A stretch of 64,000 nucleotides of DNA, from assembly GCA_965662365.1 (NCBI GenBank), contig CBFIHR010000001.1, forward strand, positions 62,001 through 126,000, read 5' to 3'. Below the pieces are notes generated by a model. That model saw only the letters and a program-made list of their open reading frames with translations. It was not told the origin of the DNA and ran no database searches. Each line of letters starts with the position of its first letter. The first letter of the stretch is position 1. The position numbers and the translations under genes are program-made. Shown in pieces: positions 34,703-43,540 of the stretch. This DNA is from CAWVWD01 sp965662365 (GTDB lineage: Bacteria > Bacteroidota > Bacteroidia > Chitinophagales > Saprospiraceae).

Positions 34703-35512
34703 ATGAGCCAAATAAGTATGACTAAAGGTCTTTTCTGCGGTTTTCTATTTCTATTTACATCCTCTCTCTCTGCTCAAAATACCAATAATTTACTATTTCA
34801 TAAGCATCATCTAACGTTTCAGGTAGGTTATTTGAGTAATCAAATCCAACAAAAAGGTTACACCAATGAACAAGGTTACTTCAGCATTCGTGCTACGAAA
34901 GGTGGCTTTGTCGGTGGCGTATTAACGATCAACCCTTTTCAGTATTTAGGCTTAGAAGTTGGTGGAAATATCAGTTTGCAAACCTTCGGCTACGATGTTC
35001 AATTGACGGCTTCTGAGTTTGGAATAGATAACGATTTTAATCGTGTTCAAAATATTCCTGAAATTTATGCCGAAGTACCCTTGGCAGCTGTTCCTCGTTT
35101 TTCACTCAATGAAAACAACTGGCTTTACGCTCGATTAGGACTGACAATAAGTTGGTTTTCGCCTTTAGCAATCAATTTTAACCTGGATTCTCACCCTCAA
35201 GATCTGGATAAAAACAAAGAGTTAGGCGAAGTTCAATTTCGGTTTAGTGCTGATAATCCTTACTTTAGTGCTTTGACAGGGTTTGGCTTGCAACACGTTA
35301 CGAAAGATAAAAACCTTATTGGTCTAAGCCTTCATACGACTTTTGGCTTTTCGAATATTTTGGAAGGAAAGTATATGATTTGGGACGATGAAGTCACGGT
35401 CAATTCTGGTACTTTTCACTCGAAAGGCAATTATATCTCCCTCGTTTTTTCTTATACTTTTACAGGTGCAAAAAAATTAGAGGAAGAAATTCATCAGTTA
35501 AAAATTAATTAA
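34703..35512 (+). CDS. Outer-membrane beta-barrel-like protein
   Basis: From the ATG at 34703 the 269-residue product has a signal peptide (MTKGLFCGFLFLFTSSLSAQ, preceded by MSQIS). The mature part shows alternating beta-strand patterns with many aromatic and Gly residues (LTFQVGYLSNQ, VGGVLTINPFQYLGLEVGGNISL, YISLVFSYTF at the C-terminal end). This is typical of small outer-membrane barrels of Bacteroidota. I recognise no named family. A longer frame from 34613 adds 30 hydrophobic residues and is less likely. An ATG at 34718 is also possible. Confidence 0.65.
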   Translation: MSQISMTKGLFCGFLFLFTSSLSAQNTNNLLFHKHHLTFQVGYLSNQIQQKGYTNEQGYFSIRATKGGFVGGVLTINPFQYLGLEVGGNISLQTFGYDVQLTASEFGIDNDFNRVQNIPEIYAEVPLAAVPRFSLNENNWLYARLGLTISWFSPLAINFNLDSHPQDLDKNKELGEVQFRFSADNPYFSALTGFGLQHVTKDKNLIGLSLHTTFGFSNILEGKYMIWDDEVTVNSGTFHSKGNYISLVFSYTFTGAKKLEEEIHQLKIN

Positions 35513-35902
35513 AACCTCTTGTCCAAAGGCTGACCGTTTCCTTATCCAAAACTTAAAGAATACAGAGAACTTCAATCAACTTCGGAAAATAAAATCTAAT
35601 AATTTTCTTTCTAACCTATTGGTTAATAATTGATCATTAAAACTATCGTTATCCGCATTAGCGGTGGCGATTGATTGATTTTCGGGAACTTATTCGTCCT
35701 CACAAATCATACAAAAGCGGTTTAAACCATATCTTTCTAAACAACTTCATCTTGATTTTATTCTAATTAATATAAAAAGTTCGTTCATCTGTGGGCTTAT
35801 ATTTACCATTGCACTATTGTTGAACGATAGTGAAATTTCAATAGCTTGAGACGGTTCAACCTAAAATAATTAGGTTTACAATTCAAATCAAAATCAATCA
35901 AT
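35513..35902. other. Spacer upstream of the efflux genes, with a dyad
   Basis: This 390-bp stretch contains no convincing coding frame. The best signal is the dyad at 35812-35832, about 70 bp before the TolC-like start. TAGGTTTA near 35870 is a one-mismatch -7 box. Confidence 0.5.
35812..35832. promoter_or_regulatory. Candidate operator dyad before tolC-like gene
   Basis: CACTATTGTT (35812-35821) and AACGATAGTG (35823-35832) are inverted copies around a central G, with one mismatched position. The size and TTGTTGAACGAT-like core resemble operators of TetR-type regulators, which often control TolC efflux genes. No regulator gene adjoins, so the link is inference. Confidence 0.45.
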
Positions 35903-37237
35903 ATGATAAAATATTCAACCATATTTTCACTGTTATTACTTCCTTTTTTAGGCGTAAGTCAGGATAATACTTGGTCACTGGAAAAATGTATTAGTCACGC
36001 TGAAAAACAAAGTTTGACGATTCAAGAATCTCAAATCAGTGTGCAACAAGCACAGTTGACCTTAACACAGGATAAACGTAATCGCTACCCAAACCTAAAC
36101 GCAAGTACTGGCATAAGCTATAATGTCGGTCGATTTGTCAACCCAGTTACGAATGAGTTTGTCACAACGAATTTGTTAGGTAACAATATTGGATTAAATT
36201 CTGATTTGACAATTTACAACGGTGGCCGACTTCAAAAAACGATTACAAGAAGCGAACTTCAAAAACAAGTTAACGAACAAAATTTAGCACAAGCACAGCA
36301 AAATGTTTCTTTAGATGTTGCGACTGCTTATCTTAATATTTTGTTAGCGATTGAGCGTGATAATAATGCGAAAGCTATCCTGGTAGAATCAGAGCAACAA
36401 TTAAAGCGAATTAATAAATTGATTGATGTCGGTTCGCTACCTGAAGCAGATAAATATGAAGCGGAAGCACAAGTTGCTCGTAATGAGCAAAGTGTCGTTT
36501 CGAGCGAAAATGCAGTTGAACAAGCATATTTAGCTTTAAAAACAATTTTGCAAATTCCGATTGAGCAAGATTTTAAAATTGAACAACCCAATATTACTAT
36601 TCCCTCTCCCGAGTCGTTGACTTTACAGCCTTATAGTACACTCGTTCAACGTGCTGTATCGAATCAGCCGAGCATCAAAGCGGGCGAATTACAGTTACAA
36701 AGTGCTGATTTGGATGTTGAATTGGCTAAAGTTGGAAAATTACCATCTGTCAATTTTCGTGCAAGTACTGGAACGAACTATGCAAATTTATCTCAAGTAG
36801 TGAACGGTACCGGCTATTTTGGTCAGTTAAATGAAAATTTAAATGGCTCGTTAGGTATTTTTGTAAGTGTTCCGATTTATGATAGAGGAGCTACAAATAC
36901 AGCTGTCGAACAAGCCAAATTAAGACAACTAACACAACAGATTTCTAACCGACGTATTCGTCAAGCCTTAGAAACGGAAGTGCAACAGGCCTTCGCCGAT
37001 GCTAAAGCTGCTGCCAAACAAATGCAAGCAGCACAGAAAACATTAGACGCTTCTCAAAAGGCATTTGATAATACTAAAAAACGCTACGAATTAGGTTCTA
37101 CCACGCTTTTAGATTTTAATACTTCTCGTAATAATTTGAATCAAGCCGAGTTTAGTGTGATCATAGCAAAGTACGATTATATCTTTAAATTGAAAATTTT
37201 AGACTTTTATCAAGGTAAAAAAATAACATTGAAATAA
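35903..37237 (+). CDS. TolC-family outer-membrane efflux protein
   Basis: The 444-residue protein has a signal peptide (MIKYSTIFSLLLLPFLGVSQ) and the internally duplicated OEP layout. Each half has two long helices (for example VQQAQLTLTQDKRNRYPNLN and AGELQLQSADLDVELAKVGK) and beta strands with paired NxNYNxGR-like turns (ISYNVGRFVNPVTNEF). It forms the outer-membrane exit duct of a tripartite pump. A HlyD/MacA-type adaptor gene follows after 56 bp that contain a perfect hairpin. No ABC or RND transporter lies next in the window, so the pump partner is elsewhere. Confidence 0.93.
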   Translation: MIKYSTIFSLLLLPFLGVSQDNTWSLEKCISHAEKQSLTIQESQISVQQAQLTLTQDKRNRYPNLNASTGISYNVGRFVNPVTNEFVTTNLLGNNIGLNSDLTIYNGGRLQKTITRSELQKQVNEQNLAQAQQNVSLDVATAYLNILLAIERDNNAKAILVESEQQLKRINKLIDVGSLPEADKYEAEAQVARNEQSVVSSENAVEQAYLALKTILQIPIEQDFKIEQPNITIPSPESLTLQPYSTLVQRAVSNQPSIKAGELQLQSADLDVELAKVGKLPSVNFRASTGTNYANLSQVVNGTGYFGQLNENLNGSLGIFVSVPIYDRGATNTAVEQAKLRQLTQQISNRRIRQALETEVQQAFADAKAAAKQMQAAQKTLDASQKAFDNTKKRYELGSTTLLDFNTSRNNLNQAEFSVIIAKYDYIFKLKILDFYQGKKITLK

Positions 37238-37243
37238 AATAAT

Positions 37244-37276
37244 GTTTGAATGTTCAACGCATTTGAACATTCAAAC
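37244..37276 (+). promoter_or_regulatory. Perfect hairpin in the tolC-adaptor spacer
   Basis: GTTTGAATGTTCAA (37244-37257) and its exact inverse (37263-37276) form a 14-bp stem with a CGCAT loop, 17 nt before the adaptor ATG. There is no U run, so attenuation, mRNA processing or differential expression of the two genes is more likely than full termination. Confidence 0.55.
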
Positions 37277-37293
37277 ACTCGAACATAAAAACA

Positions 37294-38616
37294 ATGAAAA
37301 AAAATAAAACGATATGGATTTTGTTGGCAGTTGTAATCATTGTGATTGCAGCAGCTGCAATATTTGGTGGTAAAAAAGAGCGTGGAATCAAAGTCGCTAC
37401 CGAAAAAGTGGAAAAACGTTCAATTACAGAAATTGTGTCGGCAAGTGGAAAAATTTATCCCGAATTTGAAGTAAAAATTAGTTCTGATGTATCGGGTGAA
37501 ATTGTGGAGTTATTAGTAGAAGAAGGAGATTCAGTTACCAAAGGACAATTATTATTAAGAATAAATCCTGAAACTTATCAAGCTTCTTTCGAGCGTTTGG
37601 TAGCCAATGCGAACTCCTCAAAAGCACAAATCGCCAACTCTCGTTCGCAAGTCGCCCAGTTAGAGGCGAATTTGGTGCAAGTCAAAGCACAATTAGTGAA
37701 TGCTCAAAATGCACACAACCGTAATGTTCAATTAAAAAAAGAAGGTATTGTGTCACAAGCAGATTTTGAACAAACAGAAACGCAATTATTAACCGCACAA
37801 GCCAATGTAAAATCAGCAGAAGCCAACATTAAAGCCGCAAAAGAAAGCGTCAAAGCGGCACAATTTAACGCTGCATCAGCGGAGGCATCGGTAAAAGAAG
37901 CAAAAGAAAACCTGGCAAGAACCAGTATTTATGCTCCTACAAGTGGTATCGTGTCTTTATTAAATGTAGAAAAAGGGGAACGAGTCGTCGGAACTTTACA
38001 AATGACCGGAACGGAAATTTTACGTATCGCTAATATGAATACAATGGAAGTGCAAGTTGATGTAAGTGAAAATGACGTCAATCGGGTGAGTATTGGCGAC
38101 GAAGTAGATATTGAAGTAGATGCGTATTTGGGCGAAACTTTCACAGGCAAAGTGACTGAAATCGCCAACTCTGCTCAAACCGTTTTAAGCTCGACTTCTA
38201 CCGATCAAGTAACAAACTTTACGGTTACTGTTCGTATCGATCCAAGTTCGTATAGAGATATTAAAAATAAAGTCCGTTTTCCATTTCGCCCAGGAATGTC
38301 TGCTTCTGTGGACATCAAAACAAACACAAAATCGGATATTTTAACCTTACCAATTCAAGCGGTCACAACTCGTGACAGCAAAGAAGATGAAGACGAAAAA
38401 TTAGAAGTCATTTTTAGGTACAGTGCTGATACTGTCGGAATGATCGAAATCAAAACGGGCATTCAAGATGATAAATATATCGAAATTATTTCTGGCCTAA
38501 ACGGCAAAGAAGAAGTAGTCATCGAACCTTATGACGCTATTATGCGAAAGTTAGAAAGCGGTAAAAAAGTTATTAAAGTCGATAAAGACGAATTATTTGG
38601 ACGTGAAGATGATTAA
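37294..38616 (+). CDS. Periplasmic adaptor subunit (HlyD/MacA type)
   Basis: The 440-residue protein has one N-terminal helix (about 5-23). Then come a barrel-sandwich/lipoyl half (ISSDVSGEIVELLVEEGDSVTKGQLLLRINPE), a long alpha-hairpin at about 95-200 with many Ala and Gln (ANSSKAQIANSRSQVAQLEAN), the second lipoyl half (YAPTSGIVSLLNVEKGERV), and beta-barrel and membrane-proximal domains to about 420. The order and spacing match MacA-like adaptors that link an ABC pump to TolC. No pump gene is adjacent. A 15-bp terminator stem follows. Confidence 0.93.
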   Translation: MKKNKTIWILLAVVIIVIAAAAIFGGKKERGIKVATEKVEKRSITEIVSASGKIYPEFEVKISSDVSGEIVELLVEEGDSVTKGQLLLRINPETYQASFERLVANANSSKAQIANSRSQVAQLEANLVQVKAQLVNAQNAHNRNVQLKKEGIVSQADFEQTETQLLTAQANVKSAEANIKAAKESVKAAQFNAASAEASVKEAKENLARTSIYAPTSGIVSLLNVEKGERVVGTLQMTGTEILRIANMNTMEVQVDVSENDVNRVSIGDEVDIEVDAYLGETFTGKVTEIANSAQTVLSSTSTDQVTNFTVTVRIDPSSYRDIKNKVRFPFRPGMSASVDIKTNTKSDILTLPIQAVTTRDSKEDEDEKLEVIFRYSADTVGMIEIKTGIQDDKYIEIISGLNGKEEVVIEPYDAIMRKLESGKKVIKVDKDELFGREDD

Positions 38617-38622
38617 TAAATT

Positions 38623-38659
38623 TAAGTGTTGAGGTATGAAGTTTATACCTCAACACTTA
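38623..38659 (+). terminator. Perfect hairpin ending the efflux genes
   Basis: TAAGTGTTGAGGTAT (38623-38637) and its exact inverse (38645-38659) form a 15-bp stem with a 7-nt loop (GAAGTTT), right after the adaptor stop. It also lies 16 bases before the thioesterase ATG. Confidence 0.7.
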
Positions 38660-38675
38660 CACTTTACATTTAAAA

Positions 38676-39152
38676 ATGAAATATTTCCAAGATTATATGC
38701 CAGGTAATATCTGTTTTGGTTGTGGTAAATCTCACGAAGACGGGTTGAATATTATGAGTTATTGGGATGGTGACGAAGCCGTTTGCCAGTGGACATCACA
38801 AGACAAATTTCAAGGTTGGAAAAATCTACTAAATGGTGGAATTTTAGCTTCTTTAGTCGATTGTCATTGTATGTGTACCTCAATGGCGGCTGCTTATCGC
38901 AATGAAGGCCGTACACTCGATTCACAACCCGAATACCGTTATGCGACTGGCACTTTGACGGTCAAATACCTCAAACCAACCCTCAATGATGCTCAAATCG
39001 AACTCCGTGCAAAAGTCACCGAAATCAAAGGTCGAAAAACCGTTTTGACGTGTGATGTTTTTGCGAACGGTGAAAAAACAGCAGAAGCAAATGTGGTAGC
39101 CTTACGAGTTTTTGATAGTAGTAAAGCTGATAATGGATTATTTTCGGAATAA
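38676..39152 (+). CDS. PaaI-family hotdog thioesterase
   Basis: The 158-residue cytoplasmic protein has the hotdog fold of the 4HBT/PaaI group. ICFGCGKSHEDGLNI resembles the opening of the family. GWKNLLNGGILASLVDCHC holds the catalytic-loop Asp (in LVDC, where PaaI has L.D.A). YATGTLTVKYLKPTLNDAQIELRAKVTEIKGRKTVLTCDVF forms the central strands. It should hydrolyse acyl-CoA thioesters, but the substrate is unknown. Four Cys residues (FGCG, DCHCMC) near the active-site loop are notable. Confidence 0.85.
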   Translation: MKYFQDYMPGNICFGCGKSHEDGLNIMSYWDGDEAVCQWTSQDKFQGWKNLLNGGILASLVDCHCMCTSMAAAYRNEGRTLDSQPEYRYATGTLTVKYLKPTLNDAQIELRAKVTEIKGRKTVLTCDVFANGEKTAEANVVALRVFDSSKADNGLFSE

Positions 39153-39199
39153 TGACCGATTGTATTCAATAAAATACGGTCTTCAAAGTAATCGTAGAT

Positions 39200-39826
39200 T
39201 TAAACCAATCCATTCTTCATCGCCTTCATCATCGCTTCATATTTAGAATTAACTTGTAATTTTTTATAAATATTTTTTAAATGATAACGAACAGTATCTG
39301 GGCTGATAAATAACTCATCTGCAATGACTTTGTAGCTTTTACCTTTGCAGAGTAAATCTAAAACTTCAGTTTCTCGTTTGGTCAAGTTCGCAGCAGGTTG
39401 TCGGAAACTATTAAAGGAAGAAACGACTTTTCGGGCAATACTCGAACTCATCGGCGAACCGCCATTTTTGACTTCTTTGATAGAGTTTAATAATTTCGAT
39501 GGAAAAATATTTTTAACCAAATAACCAACTGCACCAGCACGCAAAGATTCAAAAATCGAATCTTCATCTGCGTGAACGGTCAACATGATCATTTCAATCT
39601 CCGGCGAAATATCTTTCAATATCTTGACACAATCAATCCCCGACATTTTGGGCAGACCAATATCCATCAAGACCACGTCAGGTTTTATGGTCGGCAAACT
39701 TTTGACCGCACTTTCTCCGTCCGAGTAAGTAGCCACACATTCAAACCCCTCTGAATTATCCAAAATCAATTGTAATCCTTCTCGAATATCTCGTTTATCA
39801 TCAACGATGGCGACTTGTATGTTCAT
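39200..39826 (-). CDS. NarL/FixJ-type response regulator
   Basis: The 208-residue regulator has a receiver domain with acidic Asp9/Asp10 (AIVDD), phosphoacceptor Asp55 in VVLMDIGLP, Thr in MIMLTVHADE and Lys in VGYLVKNIF. A C-terminal LuxR helix-turn-helix follows (LTKRETEVLDLLCKGKSYKVIADELFISPDTVRYHLKNIYKKL). I start at the ATG at 39824-39826 (MNIQVAIVDD). A longer frame to 39871 begins at an unlikely codon. No sensor gene adjoins it. The next minus-strand gene is about 2.3 kb away. Confidence 0.95.
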   Translation of the reverse strand: MNIQVAIVDDKRDIREGLQLILDNSEGFECVATYSDGESAVKSLPTIKPDVVLMDIGLPKMSGIDCVKILKDISPEIEMIMLTVHADEDSIFESLRAGAVGYLVKNIFPSKLLNSIKEVKNGGSPMSSSIARKVVSSFNSFRQPAANLTKRETEVLDLLCKGKSYKVIADELFISPDTVRYHLKNIYKKLQVNSKYEAMMKAMKNGLV

Positions 39827-40114
39827 TTTTTCCAAATAATCAGTAGTGAGTAAGAAGTACTTTTTAGTCAACCAAAAATAACACTTCGTTTCTCATACTT
39901 CCTACTTTGTACTTAAAAAATAACATTTTTAACATGACTATAAATTGAATTTAGATTTTCTTGTCGTTTGTAGCTTGTTTTCAAAAACTATTACGGAATT
40001 TTGTTGCGTGATAGAAACACCACCGAGATTTCGGGGTAAACGGATTTGACGAATGAAATGGATCAATACCGATTTTTCAGAACCGACTAATCACTAAAAT
40101 ACTAATCACTATCA

Positions 40115-41905
40115 ATGAAATATATATTACTCTTAATTGGAATTTTCGGAACGTTATCAATATCAGCACAAACGAATGTTATTACACAAACTTCGGACAC
40201 AACGAAATTGATTTTTATTAATAATAGTAATCGACTGAAAGGCGGAATAGAAAATGGCAAACCAATTAAAATATTTATTGGTCGAGTGCGACTACATCAA
40301 GGCAATGTCACTTTTCAGTGCGATAGTGCCGTAACAGATGATTATAACAATGTCAAAGCGTACGGCGATGTGATTATTCAGCAAGCGGACTCCGTGACGA
40401 TTTTTAGCGATTCATTATTTTATAATGGAAATCAACGAACGGCACGGCTGGAAGGAGAGGTTGTCTTAAAAAATGATGAAGCGTCATTGTTTACGGATAA
40501 ATTAAATTATGATTTGAACACTAAAGTCGGAGCATATACGACAGGCGGAATTTTGAAAAATAAAGAAACTCGCCTATTTAGTCAACGAGGTTATTATTAT
40601 GTCGATAAATCCGAAGCCTTTTTTAAAGATAATGTCACGGTTGAAGACCCAGAGTTTGGTTTGAAAGCCGACACTTTAAAAATCAATACAGAAACCAATA
40701 CCGTTTTTTTTATTGGACCAACCAACGTTTTGAGCGATGAAAATCAGATTTATACAGAAGCTGGGTTCTATGATGCCTCGAATGACTATGCGGAGTTTGA
40801 TAAAAATGCGAAGTTTCGGAGTGTAGATGGAAAGCGATATGCACGAGGGGACAAAATTCGATATGATGGAAAAGAACAAACGTCTTATTTGGAAGGCAAT
40901 GCGTATTTTCAAGATAGTACCCGAACAATTGTAGCCGATGTGATTAAGTATAATCAACAAACTGATGTGTATGAAACAACTGGCTCGACACAGGTGCAAG
41001 ATGGCGATCAAATCATCATGGCAGATGGTGCAAGTGCTTATGATGCAGTTCGAGAAGAAATTATTTTTACGGATAATGTTCGGATTATCAATCCGCCACA
41101 GTTTATGACCGGCGATAGTATTCGATATAATCAACAGACACACGAAGGCCGAGCTTTTGGAAATATTTATTGGGAAGATACAACGGAAAATGTCACGATT
41201 ATTTGCTCCGAAGCAGTATTTAATGACAGTACAGAATATTTTTTAGCCATCGGACGACCGCTTATGACGAGCGTGATTGATGGCGATACTTTGTATGTGT
41301 CAGCCGATACGCTGAAGTCATTTTTAGAAATTCCGGCTGATACGACTTCTCGAATGATTATTGGAAATAAAGATGTACGAATTTACAAAAGTGACCTACA
41401 AGCTTTGTGCGATTCGATGATTTATACGCAACAAGATTCGATCTTTTCACTCCACAAATCACCGATTGTTTGGTCAGATACGTCACAATTTACGGCGGAT
41501 ACTGTTCGCATTCAGTTAGCGAATAATAGCATTGATAAGATATATTTATTAAAAACAGCTTTTATTATTAATTCGCCCGACGAAGTCTTTTTTAATCAAG
41601 TTAAAGGTCGAGATGTGATTGCGTATTTTCGAGATGACGAACTGCAAGAAATGGAAGTATTGGGCAATGGCGAATCGGTCTATTATATCTTGGATGAAGC
41701 CAAGGCGTATATTGGTGTTAATAAAACAATTTGCAGCGAAATGCGACTAAATTTTGGTAATAATGAAATTACAGATATTCGATTTTTCACAAAACCAAGT
41801 GGACAATTTACCCCAATGAAACAAGCAAATCATGACGAAATGCGGCTACCAGGTTTTAGCTGGGATATAAAGCGACGACCAGAATCTGTGGAAGATTTAC
41901 GCTGA
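40115..41905 (+). CDS. OstA/LptA-like lipopolysaccharide transport protein
   Basis: This 596-residue exported protein (signal MKYILLLIGIFGTLSISAQ) has tandem OstA/LptA beta-jellyroll repeats. VTFQCDSAVTDDYNNVKAYGDVIIQ, SVTIFSDSLFYNGNQRTARLEGEVVL and ASLFTDKLNYDLNTKVGAYTTGG show the C/F-S-D-x-x-x-Y-x-x-N/D pattern repeated through about residue 500. It probably forms part of the periplasmic LPS bridge, and is larger than E. coli LptA (185). The C terminus (FTPMKQANHDEMRLPGFSWD) is conserved in Bacteroidota OstA-like proteins. Two AATCACTA motifs sit just before the ATG. Confidence 0.9.
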   Translation: MKYILLLIGIFGTLSISAQTNVITQTSDTTKLIFINNSNRLKGGIENGKPIKIFIGRVRLHQGNVTFQCDSAVTDDYNNVKAYGDVIIQQADSVTIFSDSLFYNGNQRTARLEGEVVLKNDEASLFTDKLNYDLNTKVGAYTTGGILKNKETRLFSQRGYYYVDKSEAFFKDNVTVEDPEFGLKADTLKINTETNTVFFIGPTNVLSDENQIYTEAGFYDASNDYAEFDKNAKFRSVDGKRYARGDKIRYDGKEQTSYLEGNAYFQDSTRTIVADVIKYNQQTDVYETTGSTQVQDGDQIIMADGASAYDAVREEIIFTDNVRIINPPQFMTGDSIRYNQQTHEGRAFGNIYWEDTTENVTIICSEAVFNDSTEYFLAIGRPLMTSVIDGDTLYVSADTLKSFLEIPADTTSRMIIGNKDVRIYKSDLQALCDSMIYTQQDSIFSLHKSPIVWSDTSQFTADTVRIQLANNSIDKIYLLKTAFIINSPDEVFFNQVKGRDVIAYFRDDELQEMEVLGNGESVYYILDEAKAYIGVNKTICSEMRLNFGNNEITDIRFFTKPSGQFTPMKQANHDEMRLPGFSWDIKRRPESVEDLR

Positions 41906-41960
41906 TTTGTACGCACCTTTGAAATACGATATTACAGGTCGTTTGTCGGTTTAGAACACC

Positions 41961-42068
41961 GCTATTTTTGAAAAAAATAATAGCAAAATATAAGGTCTTC
42001 AGTATGTTTTTAGCGTTTGATAATTTCTAAATATGAATTCGTACTAAAGACATTCTAAAGACCTTATA
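41961..42068. terminator. Hairpins between convergent genes
   Basis: GCTATT/AATAGC (41961-41966, 41979-41984) form a short stem. TATAAGGTCTT (41989-41999) and AAGACCTTATA (42058-42068) are perfect 11-bp inverted copies. Both lie between the OstA-like (+) and coiled-coil (-) genes. Confidence 0.4.
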
Positions 42069-42147
42069 CTTGGAATATAGTTTGGAATTGTTCATTGTTT
42101 GCCTGTTGACTTTTCGTGGTTTATGGCTTTAAAAATGCCCCACTATT

Positions 42148-43131
42148 TTACGTTCTTCTTACTTTTTTGTCCGTAACATTGTACTTTGGCGTATGCTTTT
42201 TCATCAAGTCATTTTGAGCCTGATTAAAGTCGTTGTTTAGCTGTTGAATTTCTCTATTGTACTTTTCAATCGCTTGATTATATCGATTGACATCATCTTG
42301 AGTCAAATCCTCTTGCTTTGATTTGACGACTTTAACGACATCAACAAAACCATTAGCAGACATTTCTTTATAGAATTTTGCCAGCCTCATCATTTTATCT
42401 AATAAGTCACGATCCCCCTTAAAACCGTTCATTTTACTCATTTTATCAATCGACCGATCCGCAGCCGCTTCGATACGTTTACGTTTCGCATCTAATCCCG
42501 CAGATTCTTTATTACCAACGGCTTCAAAGAAAATAGAATTATATTTTGACAACTGAAAATTCATTAAATACAAAGCTCGAGTATATTCGTTGACCTCCGA
42601 TAATTTTTTGAACTGTGTCTCCATTTCGTTATCAGTTTTGGCATTTTCCATCGGAATATTATGACTTTTGATAAAAGCTTTTTGAGCTTTATAAAATTTA
42701 TCGGTTGCCTTCGATAGATTTTTTTCTGCTTCATCTTGTGCCGAAAAATAAGCTTCCATTGCCTCATAAGATTCCTCACTCGATTGACGCAAAATATTTA
42801 CTTCCTGAAACTCAATTTCGAAAACTTGCTTATACATCGTCAATACTTCAACACATTCTGCTTGTAACGCTTCGCCATTTTGATAAGGGGCAGTTTGTGA
42901 AATATTATTATAAGCAGTCTGAATTTGTTTAACCAAGTTTTTACGTTTAATCTCCGTTTGTTCAAAATTATTCGAGTGAACAGATTGTGAAATGTATTCT
43001 AAATTTTTATTGACAATCTGATTCATTTCATTGACAATAAAATTATTGTAATCCACAGGATGATTAAATTCTTGAGCATAAGCAACCATGCCTATTAAGG
43101 AAAGTGCAGTTAATATTAAAAGCTGTTTCAT
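42148..43131 (-). CDS. Secreted coiled-coil protein, possibly LIC11966-like
   Basis: The 327-residue product has a signal peptide (MKQLLILTALSLIGMVAYAQ) and is otherwise almost all helical. Segments such as VNEMNQIVNKNLEYISQSVH, ALQAECVEVLTMYKQVFEIE and YNQAIEKYNREIQQLNNDF make long amphipathic helices. The overall pattern resembles the LIC11966 family of surface proteins, but I cannot confirm that without alignment. No catalytic motif is visible. It is a lone gene facing the OstA-like gene. Confidence 0.75.
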   Translation of the reverse strand: MKQLLILTALSLIGMVAYAQEFNHPVDYNNFIVNEMNQIVNKNLEYISQSVHSNNFEQTEIKRKNLVKQIQTAYNNISQTAPYQNGEALQAECVEVLTMYKQVFEIEFQEVNILRQSSEESYEAMEAYFSAQDEAEKNLSKATDKFYKAQKAFIKSHNIPMENAKTDNEMETQFKKLSEVNEYTRALYLMNFQLSKYNSIFFEAVGNKESAGLDAKRKRIEAAADRSIDKMSKMNGFKGDRDLLDKMMRLAKFYKEMSANGFVDVVKVVKSKQEDLTQDDVNRYNQAIEKYNREIQQLNNDFNQAQNDLMKKHTPKYNVTDKKVRRT

Positions 43132-43540
43132 TGATTTTTAATTTTTGTAAAAGAAGCTACTAAGGATAATTCAAATATGATAAAATAGTTTAGTATTCAC
43201 ATAAAAAAATAGACCCAAGTTGTACTCTGTTTTAAAAAATACGATCGAGTGCGGCTCGACCCTACTTTCGCAGCCGATTTCTTGTTTCAATCGATGTAAA
43301 CCCAACAAATAAGCACCTTGTCAAGCATGCGGATTTCCGATGTTTTTAGCAGCTTGTGTCAAGACAAATTAAGTCATATTCGAAACGCCATGATTGTTAT
43401 TTTCATTTCATTTATAAAACCTTTTCGTCATTCTCTAAATAATAATTCGATACTATTTTTACATTCCGTACTTTTGCAGACGTTTTACAGTTTTGCACTA
43501 ATTGATTGATAATCGTGTAACCATGTAACAATCCAAATTT
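43132..43540. other. Spacer between coiled-coil gene and ABC exporter gene
   Basis: This 409-bp divergent spacer holds an exact -7 box at 43469-43476. A frame at 43318-43509 on the plus strand starts at TTG and has no family features, so I do not call it. I see no strong inverted repeat. Confidence 0.5.
43469..43476 (+). promoter_or_regulatory. Candidate -7 box of the ABC exporter-glycosyltransferase genes
   Basis: TACTTTTG fits TAnnTTTG exactly and lies 64 nt before the ATG at 43541. A -33 TTTG is not evident. Confidence 0.45.

Noticed and set aside
43318..43509. Plus-strand frame of 63 codons before the ABC exporter
   Set aside because: It begins with TTG, overlaps the likely promoter box at 43469-43476, and has no family features.
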